This document shows, piece after piece, positions 8,206 through 12,972 of a stretch of 14,666 bases of DNA. The stretch's first letter is position 1, and each line of letters begins with the position of its first letter. The notes under the pieces were generated by a model, which saw only the letters and a list, made by a program, of their open reading frames with translations, had not been told where the DNA came from and did no database searches. Both the position numbers and the translations under genes were made by a program. The DNA lies in contig CAYHHA010000033.1 in assembly GCA_964356315.1 (NCBI GenBank), positions 1 through 14,666 of the forward strand, in the 5' to 3' direction. The stretch comes from CAYGFH01 sp964356315. GTDB taxonomy: Bacteria; Patescibacteriota; Microgenomatia; UBA10105; UBA927.

Positions 8206-9231
8206 TTAATTCGCCAAAGAAGCTGGTCTCGGTATAGAGATAAAAGGCTTGATGCGACGGCCGTAGACGGGGCGTTTGGTGGCGCGCTTGGCATATAATT
8301 TTCTCTTTTGGTTGTAGAGTACTTGTTCGACGATCTTTCGGTTGGCAGCGATGAGGTCCGATACGAGCCCGAGGACGAGTACTTGGAACCCAGCCAGAAA
8401 CATAACGGCGCCAAATACGATGGACTGGATGTGTCCGGCTCCCGTGCCAGTGACGGCAAAATACGCAAATCGTACGAAAAACAAAAGTCCGATAGACAAC
8501 AAGCCTCCGCCTAGGTATGAAAACGTTTTGAGTGGTTCATACATCGCAAATACCCGAACCATGGTCGATCCGCTCATGCGGATATGCTGAAACATGTTAC
8601 GAAATAAGCGGGATTCTCGGGTCTTTTTGTTGGTGGTGATAGGGATGGACACGATATTCATCCGTTTTTTTCCGGCTTGGATGATCGTTTCGGTACAGTA
8701 CGAAAAATCGGTGACGATGGTCAGATCCATGGCCGCCGCTCGTGAATAGGCGCGAAATCCCGATACAGCATCAGGAATATTTACCCCAGCGAGTGTTGCG
8801 ACGGCAGAAGATCCGAGTCGTTGCATCAGCTTTTTCAGTGGAGAAAATTCCGCAATTTTTTCCGTTTGGCGATCAGCAACGACGATGTCCGCTTTTCCGT
8901 CCAAAATCGGCTGGATTAGCTCTGGGATGTGGGATTGTGGGTATTGGTTATCTCCGTCGGTGTTGACGATAATGTCTGCGCCGTGGGTGAGTGCTGCTTC
9001 CAGACCATCTGCAAATGACCGTGCGAGTCCTTTGTTTCCCATATGTCGTACGATGTAGTGCACGCCTAGGGTTTTGGCAACTTCCAGCGTTTTATCTGTG
9101 GACCCATCATCTACTATTAATATCTCTATAGACGCGATTCCTGGGATCGAGCGGGGGATACTTTGAATGACACTTGGGAGCGTCTGTTCTTCGTTCAAGC
9201 AGGGGATGATAATTATAAGTTTATAATTCAT
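8206..9231 (-). CDS. Polyprenyl-phosphate glycosyltransferase, GT2 (DPM1/GtrB-like)
   Basis: This enzyme would transfer a sugar from a nucleotide donor to undecaprenyl phosphate at the inner membrane face. Of 341 residues, 1-220 form the GT-A domain: IIIIPCLNEEQTLPSVI, ILIVDDGSTDKT (residues 38-48), ADIIVNTDGDNQYP with the metal-binding DGD at 92-94, and DAVSGFRAYSR. Two membrane helices follow at about 237-258 and 268-290. A basic tail rich in Lys and Arg ends the protein. This layout is that of GtrB/ArnC/DPM1 relatives. It heads the minus-strand operon and could supply the lipid-linked donor for the GT-C enzyme at its end. Base composition is like the flanks, not the AT-rich core. A promoter lies just upstream, and no Shine-Dalgarno sequence is seen. 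Confidence 0.9.
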   Translation of the reverse strand: MNYKLIIIIPCLNEEQTLPSVIQSIPRSIPGIASIEILIVDDGSTDKTLEVAKTLGVHYIVRHMGNKGLARSFADGLEAALTHGADIIVNTDGDNQYPQSHIPELIQPILDGKADIVVADRQTEKIAEFSPLKKLMQRLGSSAVATLAGVNIPDAVSGFRAYSRAAAMDLTIVTDFSYCTETIIQAGKKRMNIVSIPITTNKKTRESRLFRNMFQHIRMSGSTMVRVFAMYEPLKTFSYLGGGLLSIGLLFFVRFAYFAVTGTGAGHIQSIVFGAVMFLAGFQVLVLGLVSDLIAANRKIVEQVLYNQKRKLYAKRATKRPVYGRRIKPFISIPRPASLAN

Positions 9232-9244
9232 AATGAATTGTTCG

Positions 9245-9261
9245 GATAGTATACTACTATA
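9245..9261. promoter_or_regulatory. Inverted repeat GATAGTA-N3-TACTATA at promoter
   Basis: Same half-sites as at 1524-1538 and 14107-14125, here with a 3-bp spacer. It overlaps the -10 of the glycan operon promoter, so a bound protein would compete with RNA polymerase. Regulation is inferred. Confidence 0.4.
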
Positions 9262-9276
9262 AGATAGTTAAAGCAA
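9248..9276 (-). promoter_or_regulatory. Promoter of the minus-strand glycan operon
   Basis: On the minus strand: -35-like TTGCTT (9271-9276), 17-nt spacer, -10 TATACT (9248-9253). The expected start near 9241 leaves a leader of about 10 nt before the ATG at 9231. The -35 is weak. Confidence 0.5.
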
Positions 9277-9325
9277 GAGGGGGATATGGTAAATATAGGG
9301 ATATATTACAATTCATATGCGTGTG

Positions 9326-9354
9326 TTGACATACCCTGTAATAGTAGTTATAAT
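9326..9354 (+). promoter_or_regulatory. Perfect consensus sigma70 promoter for the secreted protein
   Basis: TTGACA (9326-9331), a 17-nt spacer (9332-9348) and TATAAT (9349-9354) match the consensus at every position. The expected transcription start is about 9361-9362, the A of the chosen ATG. This strongly suggests a leaderless and probably abundant mRNA. Confidence 0.85.
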
Positions 9355-9361
9355 GCGCAAT

Positions 9362-9994
9362 ATGAAAACAAATAGCACCGCTTCCAACAAACTTGCGATT
9401 CTCAGTATCGTGTCAGTAGCGCTCGCATTCGTCCCATCCGCATTTGCAGGCTACGGAAGCTCTGCAAAAGCACCTGTGTGTGATAATTCCCGACCAGGGA
9501 CACCTACGTTTTCTTACGTTCGACCATTTGGTACAGATCAAATTGAACTTGGATGGGGACAAACAGAACGCGCAACCTCTTGGACCATCGCCTACGGCAA
9601 CCAATCAGGACGATACATCTATGGAATGAGTGACTTCGGTGACTACAATAGTCGATCAGTCCACATCGGACTGCTTCCAGTAGGCACCTATTATGTCGTT
9701 ATCCGAAGTAACAATGGGTGTATGCCTGGAGGATTTTCTCCAGAGCGTATGATCACCGTTACCGCAGGAGGCAATGTGTATGGTACATCCACAGCAAATC
9801 CAGCATATGTTCCAGTAGTAGACTGGAATATGGGTACAACACCAACCGCATCTCCAACTGCTTCACCTGAGGTGAGCCCAACAGAGATGGTAACACCAAC
9901 TCCTACACCAGTAGAGGTCGTGGTAGAAGAGCCAAAACGATCTTGGCTGAGCCAATTCTTCCACAATCTCGTCAACGCGATCTTTGGGAAGTAA
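9362..9994 (+). CDS. Secreted Fn3-like surface protein with Pro/Thr-rich stalk
   Basis: This 210-residue protein is exported. Residues 1-29 form a Sec signal peptide (basic start, hydrophobic core LAILSIVSVALAFV) with a likely cleavage at SAFA-GYG. Residues about 37-140 resemble a fibronectin type III fold, with a W-x-Q core strand, YGNQSGRYIYG, a LLPVGTYYVVIR strand and NNGCMPGGFSPE. Cysteines near the start and end of this domain may form a disulfide. A Thr/Pro/Ser/Glu-rich stalk follows (TPTASPTASPEVSPTE). The tail RSWLSQFFHNLVNAIFGK could be an amphipathic helix, and no LPXTG signal is present. Upstream in-frame ATGs at 9317 and 9353 are rejected because the promoter lies over them. Its role could be adhesion or cell-surface interaction, with partner unknown. 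Confidence 0.8.
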   Translation: MKTNSTASNKLAILSIVSVALAFVPSAFAGYGSSAKAPVCDNSRPGTPTFSYVRPFGTDQIELGWGQTERATSWTIAYGNQSGRYIYGMSDFGDYNSRSVHIGLLPVGTYYVVIRSNNGCMPGGFSPERMITVTAGGNVYGTSTANPAYVPVVDWNMGTTPTASPTASPEVSPTEMVTPTPTPVEVVVEEPKRSWLSQFFHNLVNAIFGK

Positions 9995-10100
9995 AACGGC
10001 ACCCACTGCTCATTGTCTAGCTATAATTAGGGAGCTATTCCTCGATTCAACGTGTTTCGTGTTTCGTGTCCCCAGCATCCAGGATTTAGTACCCACTATC

Positions 10101-10164
10101 CAGTAGTAAGGAGTAAGTAGTACGGGGTAAGGGGATTATTGTTGTATCCTTTTCTACATACTAC
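10101..10164 (+). repeat. 64-bp direct repeat, copy 1
   Basis: It is identical to 10302-10365 except for one base (G at 10111, A at 10312). It starts CAGTAGTAAG and ends CTACATACTAC. The two copies are 201 bp apart, which is not a multiple of 7. Confidence 0.9.
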
Positions 10165-10245
10165 TTTCTACATACTACTTTCTACATACCCCTAACTTCT
10201 AAACTCCAAAGCTACTAAACTCACTTGTCTTCATTCTCATGTCCC

Positions 10246-10301
10246 CAGTATCGTGTATTCCGTATACCGTATACCGTATACCGTATACCGTATTACGTAT
10301 T
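10246..10301. repeat. Heptamer array CCGTATA
   Basis: Eight 7-bp units, of which four are perfect CCGTATA (10260-10287). The edges are degenerate (CAGTATC, GTGTATT, CCGTATT, ACGTATT). Confidence 0.9.
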
Positions 10302-10365
10302 CAGTAGTAAGAAGTAAGTAGTACGGGGTAAGGGGATTATTGTTGTATCCTTTTCTACATACTAC
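10302..10365 (+). repeat. 64-bp direct repeat, copy 2
   Basis: This is the partner of 10101-10164 with a single mismatch. It directly follows the CCGTATA array and continues into the segment found inverted at 14161-14333. Confidence 0.9.
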
Positions 10366-10427
10366 GTACTATTTGCATCTACGAATTTTCAAATTCCAAA
10401 TTCCAATATCCAAACAAATTCCAATTC

Positions 10428-10483
10428 CTAAATCTTAAATCTTAAATCTTAAATCTTAAATCTTAAATCTTAAATCTTAAATC
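10428..10483. repeat. Heptamer array TTAAATC
   Basis: Eight 7-bp units: CTAAATC followed by seven perfect TTAAATC. The inverted copy at 14194-14214 has three units, so the two copies differ by exactly five units. Confidence 0.95.
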
Positions 10484-10522
10484 CATCTAAGCTACTCTCC
10501 TCCAAAGCTACTAAGCTACTAA

Positions 10523-10654
10523 GTATGTGCGGAGGACGAATCATATTTTGAACCGCTCCTATCTCTCTCTTCCGAATACCTCGTTCATTTTACTAGGCTT
10601 ATGGAAGCGTATCAAGCTGGGGAGGAAGAAACTAGACGAAAATTAGACGATTAG
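10523..10654 (+). pseudogene. Truncated 3' end of an unidentified gene
   Basis: This frame is open for 43 codons to a TAG at 10652-10654. It reads like a real protein end, with SSEYLVHFTRLMEAYQAGEEETRR near its C-terminus and an acidic-amphipathic character. No start codon is available at its left edge: a TAA in the AAGCTACT repeat lies directly upstream. The repeat therefore seems to have replaced the front of the gene. The only internal ATG would leave 17 residues. The family is not recognised. It may instead be a chance frame, but its composition is unlike the surrounding repeats. Confidence 0.45.
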
Positions 10655-10664
10655 TAGTCGATTA

Positions 10665-11333
10665 TTAAGGAAAAAGCGCTTCGCTTTTTAGTTTGTCGGC
10701 TTCCTGCTTCCAAAAATCACGCCATTCTTTAGGTGCAAGTGGCACAATCATTCGTGGAAAGTCTTCAAGATGATCAGCCTCTAAAAGTTGCTGAGCCATT
10801 TGAAGCGGATCGATATGGGTTTCAAACTTCATTCTTGCTTTCTTTCGTAAATCTGAAAAACTCCAGATCTGTTCCTTCATTATAAAGTACAAATCGATAA
10901 AATCGCGACTCCTGGGTTTTTGATAAATCGTAAATGTTTTATTGACCGCAATATCGATAAGACTATCAATGTACATGCCATCAATTTCTTTGGGAGACTC
11001 TAGTTGTGTGAAAGGATAATAGGTAAATTCAGTTTTGATGACCTCATCTTCAAAATGAAGAAAAACAAGATTACGATTAAAGCTTTGTTGAAAATCGGTC
11101 TTTTTGACGCCCGCTTTGTCAGCAATATCCTTAATGAAGACCTGGATAGACATTGGATCTATTTCCTTTTCGGTAAAAAAGTCTAAGTCCTCCGAAAAGC
11201 GGTGGTTGAGATAATACTCTGCAAGTGCTGTACCGCCAGATAGATAAAAGTGTTTTTTGATGTTTGTTTCAGAAGAAAAGAGATGAAGCAGTAGTTGTTG
11301 ACGGACAGTTAATATGCTGTTTTTATAGGCCAT
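10665..11333 (-). CDS. AbiEii/AbiGii-type nucleotidyltransferase toxin
   Basis: This 222-residue protein belongs to the AbiEii family of MNT-fold nucleotidyltransferases, the toxin parts of type IV abortive-infection toxin-antitoxin systems. The signature is near the N-terminus: YLSGGTALAEYYLNHRFSEDLDFF, with the Gly pair at 33-34 and the metal-binding Asp at 49 and 51. A later block (IDSLIDIAVNKTFTIYQKPRSRDFIDLYFIM, residues about 124-151) is the family's conserved Lys/Asp helix region. Related toxins (AbiEii, MenT) transfer nucleotides to RNA such as tRNA. It lies 4 bp downstream of a 63-codon gene and is probably co-transcribed with it from the promoter at 11540-11568. The activity is inferred from the family. 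The enzyme could be a housekeeping nucleotidyltransferase, but the pairing favours a defence role. Confidence 0.88.
   Translation of the reverse strand: MAYKNSILTVRQQLLLHLFSSETNIKKHFYLSGGTALAEYYLNHRFSEDLDFFTEKEIDPMSIQVFIKDIADKAGVKKTDFQQSFNRNLVFLHFEDEVIKTEFTYYPFTQLESPKEIDGMYIDSLIDIAVNKTFTIYQKPRSRDFIDLYFIMKEQIWSFSDLRKKARMKFETHIDPLQMAQQLLEADHLEDFPRMIVPLAPKEWRDFWKQEADKLKSEALFP
10671..10689 (-). terminator. Terminator hairpin overlapping the AbiEii gene end
   Basis: AAAAAGCG (10671-10678) and CGCTTTTT (10682-10689) form an 8-bp stem with a 3-nt loop, ending in a U-run when read on the minus strand. It lies within the last codons of the toxin gene, just before the stop. Confidence 0.6.
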
Positions 11334-11337
11334 ATAT

Positions 11338-11529
11338 TTATCTCATCCAGAAGGATAATACGTTTCTACGTTTTGGGTCTAAGGTAAGTTTATACCAATA
11401 TTTCTTGAGGTCTAAAACATTGAGTTTTTCATCACCCAAGCCAAAATTAATGAGCTGCTCAAGTCTCCAAATTTGGTACTTCTCAGGATTCTTTTTAAGA
11501 GTGGTTGTATCAGTGCTCCAGTTGTACAT
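11338..11529 (-). CDS. Small partner (putative antitoxin) of the AbiEii toxin
   Basis: This 63-residue protein is immediately upstream of the AbiEii gene and separated by 4 bp. It is Lys- and Trp-rich and predicted helical, with a LKKNPEKYQIWRLEQLINFGL-like helix, then LDLKKYWYKLTLDPKRRNVLSFW. Small proteins of this layout commonly precede AbiEii-type genes, so an antitoxin or regulatory role is plausible. This is inferred from position, and classic AbiEi antitoxins are larger with a winged helix. The frame is open further upstream to 11649, but that extension runs over the promoter and a tRNA remnant. The ATG at 11529 lies 10 bp after a TATAAT, so it is the chosen start and suggests a leaderless mRNA. 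Confidence 0.7.
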   Translation of the reverse strand: MYNWSTDTTTLKKNPEKYQIWRLEQLINFGLGDEKLNVLDLKKYWYKLTLDPKRRNVLSFWMR

Positions 11530-11539
11530 AACTAGTTCT

Positions 11540-11568
11540 ATTATACCTTTTTTGTAATGGTTTGTCCT
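11540..11568 (-). promoter_or_regulatory. Promoter of the toxin operon
   Basis: On the minus strand: -35-like AGGACA (11563-11568), 17-nt spacer, perfect -10 TATAAT (11540-11545). The start of transcription is expected near 11533, four bases before the ATG at 11529. Confidence 0.65.
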
Positions 11569-11604
11569 ATGTTTTGCTTTATAAACTTTGGATGTTTTGG
11601 AAAA

Positions 11605-11632
11605 TGGGGAGAGAAGACTTGAACCGGTTCCC
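11605..11632 (-). pseudogene. Possible remnant of a tRNA 3' end (T-arm and acceptor)
   Basis: Read on the minus strand this contains GGTTCAAGTC, as in a T-loop, followed by TCTCCCC-A, as in an acceptor 3' strand. The T-stem does not pair properly and no matching 5' half is nearby. It looks like a decayed tRNA end different from both tRNA-Leu genes here. Chance resemblance is possible. Confidence 0.35.
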
Positions 11633-11705
11633 AGGCTAAATATGAGCAATGGAGACGAAAAACAGATGGGAAAGATTATGCAAAATAGCTAGATTTTCAA
11701 TAAGC

Positions 11706-11740
11706 CCGTTATATCAATCGATTTGCACCTTTGATAACGG
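11706..11740. other. Imperfect inverted repeat / hairpin
   Basis: CCGTTATATCAA (11706-11717) can pair with TTGATAACGG (11731-11740), with a 2-nt bulge and a loop of about 13 nt. There is no U-run, so it is not a clear terminator. It lies between the tRNA 3' fragment and the toxin operon. The rest of 11633-11755 shows no gene. Confidence 0.4.
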
Positions 11741-11755
11741 TGCTATCTCTTCTTG

Positions 11756-11860
11756 TGCCCAGAAGAGGACTCCCTGCCCGCAAGAGCTGAAGCTCTAGCT
11801 TCGGCAGGCGGGCCTGCCCGCCATGCTGATACTATTTGATTGCAGGCGGGGAACCTCCAA
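11756..11860 (-). pseudogene. tRNA-Leu(CAG) 3' fragment split by palindromic elements
   Basis: Bases 11756-11772 and 11851-11860, when joined, equal the last 27 nt of the intact tRNA-Leu(CAG) at 11871-11954 (T-arm, acceptor 3' strand and discriminator). The join falls exactly at GGACTC/GAACCTCC, which is inside the T-loop between tRNA positions 56 and 57. The 78 bp between are the two palindromic units. No target duplication is seen. Confidence 0.85.
11773..11850 (+). mobile_element. Two tandem GC-rich palindromic elements in a tRNA T-loop
   Basis: Unit 1 (11773-11812, 40 bp) and unit 2 (11813-11850, 38 bp) both begin CCTGCCCGC and end GCAGGCGGG. Unit 1 has an interior with the nested hairpin AGAGCT-GA-AGCTCT and differs from the other copies near its right end (CGGCAGG versus CTGCAGG). 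Unit 2 has an unrelated interior (CATGCTGATACTATTTGAT). The ends are thus conserved and the core is variable. Relative to the tRNA it lies in the opposite orientation to the other insertions. Confidence 0.8.
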
Positions 11861-11870
11861 CCCTTTTTTG

Positions 11871-11954
11871 TGCCCAGAAGAGGACTCGAACCTCCAAAGG
11901 ATTACTCCCATACGCACCTGAAGCGTACGCGTCTACCAATTTCGCCATCCGGGC
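11871..11954 (-). tRNA. tRNA-Leu (anticodon CAG)
   Basis: A complete class II tRNA of 84 nt. The acceptor GCCCGGA pairs with TCTGGGC (one G-U), with discriminator A. The D-arm has GGCGAAATTGGTAGAC. The anticodon stem TACGC/GCGTA closes the loop TTCAGGT, giving anticodon CAG. A long variable arm (TGGGAGTAATCC) and a T-loop TTCGAGT follow. CCA is not encoded (3' bases are A then CAAAAAA). Its 5' end lies 3 bp after the stop of the GIY-YIG gene. It has no obvious promoter of its own and is probably transcribed with that gene. Confidence 0.95.
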
Positions 11955-11957
11955 ATT

Positions 11958-12200
11958 CTATATTCTATTGTTAAGATACTTTCTTCCAAAACCTGTTTTA
12001 AGTTGTTTTTCTCTTTTTATCGCTTTGTCTTTACTCAAACACGCTTCATAATAGACTAATTCAAGCGGTCTTCGAAAACTTGTCGCTTCCACCAATCCCT
12101 TTTGATGAAGGTTATATCGATTGACTAAATCAATCGTCCATCCTACGTAAAGATTATCATCTAATTTGCTTTTCAGAACATAAGTATAGAAAAACTTCAT
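11958..12200 (-). CDS. Small GIY-YIG nuclease (URI-type, COG2827-like)
   Basis: This 80-residue protein is almost only a GIY-YIG domain. Its elements are FYTYVLKS (Tyr5/Tyr7), DDNLYVGWT (Tyr18 to Gly20), the catalytic-arginine region LVNRYNLHQKG (Arg28, His32), the strand LELVYYEA, and REKQLK (Glu64, metal binding). All expected catalytic positions are present. The domain hydrolyses DNA at specific or structured sites, and free-standing versions are often multi-copy in CPR and Bacteroidetes genomes. It is enclosed by a tRNA-Leu(CAG) 5' fragment upstream and the intact tRNA-Leu(CAG) 3 bp downstream, so it may be the mobility or homing nuclease of this insertion. That role is inferred. Its ATG lies just after the palindromic element and fragment, with no Shine-Dalgarno sequence. 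Confidence 0.88.
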   Translation of the reverse strand: MKFFYTYVLKSKLDDNLYVGWTIDLVNRYNLHQKGLVEATSFRRPLELVYYEACLSKDKAIKREKQLKTGFGRKYLNNRI

Positions 12201-12204
12201 ACTT

Positions 12205-12260
12205 ATTTCGCCCGCCTGCAGAAGCTAGAGCTTCAGCTCTTGCGGGCAGGCCATCCGGGC
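12205..12260 (-). pseudogene. tRNA-Leu(CAG) 5' fragment split by a palindromic element
   Basis: On the minus strand, 12260-12251 (GCCCGGATGG) plus 12210-12205 (CGAAAT) equal the first 16 nt of the intact tRNA-Leu(CAG). The 40-bp element lies between tRNA positions 10 and 11. An extended -10 TATAAT sits 11 bp upstream at a normal tRNA-promoter distance. This looks like the original tRNA locus. Confidence 0.85.
12211..12250 (-). mobile_element. 40-bp palindromic element in tRNA D-stem (CAG)
   Basis: Read on the minus strand it begins CCTGCCCGC, has the nested hairpin core AGAGCTGAAGCTCT and GAAGCTCTAGCTTC, and ends TGCAGGCGGG. It is identical in sequence to 14363-14402. The insertion in TGG/CGAAAT is clean, with no target duplication (one base, C, is ambiguous). 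Confidence 0.85.
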
Positions 12261-12270
12261 AACGTCTTCA

Positions 12271-12279
12271 ATTATACCA
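12271..12279 (-). promoter_or_regulatory. Extended -10 promoter ahead of the tRNA fragment
   Basis: On the minus strand TGG-TATAAT (12279-12271) matches an extended -10. No convincing -35 is seen. It is 11 bp from the first base of the tRNA 5' fragment, so it probably once drove the intact tRNA and now reads into the GIY-YIG gene and the relocated tRNA. Confidence 0.55.
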
Positions 12280-12322
12280 TGTTTTCAGTGGGTATTTTGA
12301 GGCTAAATACGAGGGTTTACTC

Positions 12323-12351
12323 TTGTCTGACTTGCCTGAAAATGATATACT
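12323..12351 (+). promoter_or_regulatory. Promoter of the C39-like peptidase gene
   Basis: TTGTCT (12323-12328), 17-nt spacer, TATACT (12346-12351). The expected start near 12358 gives a 5' leader of about 24 nt without a Shine-Dalgarno sequence before the ATG at 12382. Confidence 0.55.
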
Positions 12352-12381
12352 TAGAGCGTATCAGCAGTCTATCATCTCTCT

Positions 12382-12972
12382 ATGGGCAGAACACACGTGA
12401 CCACAATTATGCAAAAAACTGATGCCTCCTGCGGACCGGCATCTATTAAACATGCCCTTCATATCTTTGGTGTCAGAAAATCTGAGTCTATGCTTAGTCA
12501 CCTGTGCAAAACGACAACATATGGCACGTCCACACGTCATATGATCGCCGCTCTTACATCGCTCAATTTTGCTGTATTGGAAGTCGAAAATGCGTCATTA
12601 AATCATCTTATCAGTGCACTTCGTCATTCATCCACTTCCCCTCGTGCTGTCATCGTAGACTATCTCTATGCCAAAAAGGGAGAAGAAGAGGACTGGGAAG
12701 AGTCAGGACACTGGGCAACCGTGTCTTCATTTAGTGCAAGCAGTGGGAAAATTATATTATTTGACAGCTATACTGGGAAAAAGAAATCCTATGTTTGGAA
12801 AGAATTTCTAAAACAGTGGAAAGATTTTGAATTGAAACGGCGAAGAATTTCCAAAGCGTCTGCAAAATTTACCATGGTGAAAAAATGGCAGAAAAGACTC
12901 ATGTTAGTTGTGACCAGAGCACCCGAGGATTTACCGGAATTTCGATTATCCCGGGCGCGTTTTTACGTCTAG
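12382..12972 (+). CDS. C39-like papain-fold cysteine peptidase
   Basis: This 196-residue protein has the layout of the C39-like peptidase group. Gln11 and Cys17 lie in MQKTDASCGPASIKHAL, His110 in SGHWATV, and Asp128 in ILFDSYTG. These match the oxyanion Gln, nucleophile Cys, His and Asp. There is no signal peptide, ABC transporter or membrane segment, so it is a cytoplasmic stand-alone domain. The basic C-terminal 60 residues are not part of the usual fold. Stand-alone members may process peptides, and some act as hydrolases of small amide bonds. A second ATG at codon 10 is an alternative start that keeps the catalytic Gln. It converges on the ATP-grasp gene with a 4-bp overlap of the ends. 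Function beyond the fold is not predictable. Confidence 0.75.
   Translation: MGRTHVTTIMQKTDASCGPASIKHALHIFGVRKSESMLSHLCKTTTYGTSTRHMIAALTSLNFAVLEVENASLNHLISALRHSSTSPRAVIVDYLYAKKGEEEDWEESGHWATVSSFSASSGKIILFDSYTGKKKSYVWKEFLKQWKDFELKRRRISKASAKFTMVKKWQKRLMLVVTRAPEDLPEFRLSRARFYV

Larger units (their letters stand above)
10051..10521. repeat. Mosaic of tandem heptanucleotide repeats (intergenic)
   Basis: The gap after the secreted-protein gene holds low-complexity DNA largely built on a 7-bp step. Visible blocks are CGTGTTT x2 plus a variant (10051-10071), a degenerate TAAGGAG/TAAGTAG/TACGGGG/TAAGGGG run (10107-10134), ACATACT-ACTTTCT alternating (14-bp period, about 10153-10190), CCGTATA x4 with degenerate neighbours (10246-10301), CAAATTC runs (about 10389-10410) and TTAAATC x7 (10435-10483). 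No protein-like reading frame is seen here. The bases 9995-10050 just before hold nothing recognisable apart from a weak 5-bp hairpin. Confidence 0.85.

Noticed and set aside
8181..8514. Extra open frames on both strands over the GtrB-like gene
   Set aside because: They overlap a well-supported glycosyltransferase in other frames and encode low-quality, Ser/Pro/Arg-rich sequence.
9317..9361. Longer start for the secreted protein at ATG 9317 or 9353
   Set aside because: The -35 and -10 elements lie over these codons. Starting at 9362 gives a clean signal peptide.
10051..10521. Possible CRISPR array from regularly spaced repeats
   Set aside because: The units are 7-14 bp with no unique spacers, and the 64-bp repeat occurs only twice. 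No Cas genes are present.
11530..11649. Upstream extension of the toxin partner gene
   Set aside because: The extension runs through a TATAAT promoter and a tRNA-like remnant and has atypical composition.
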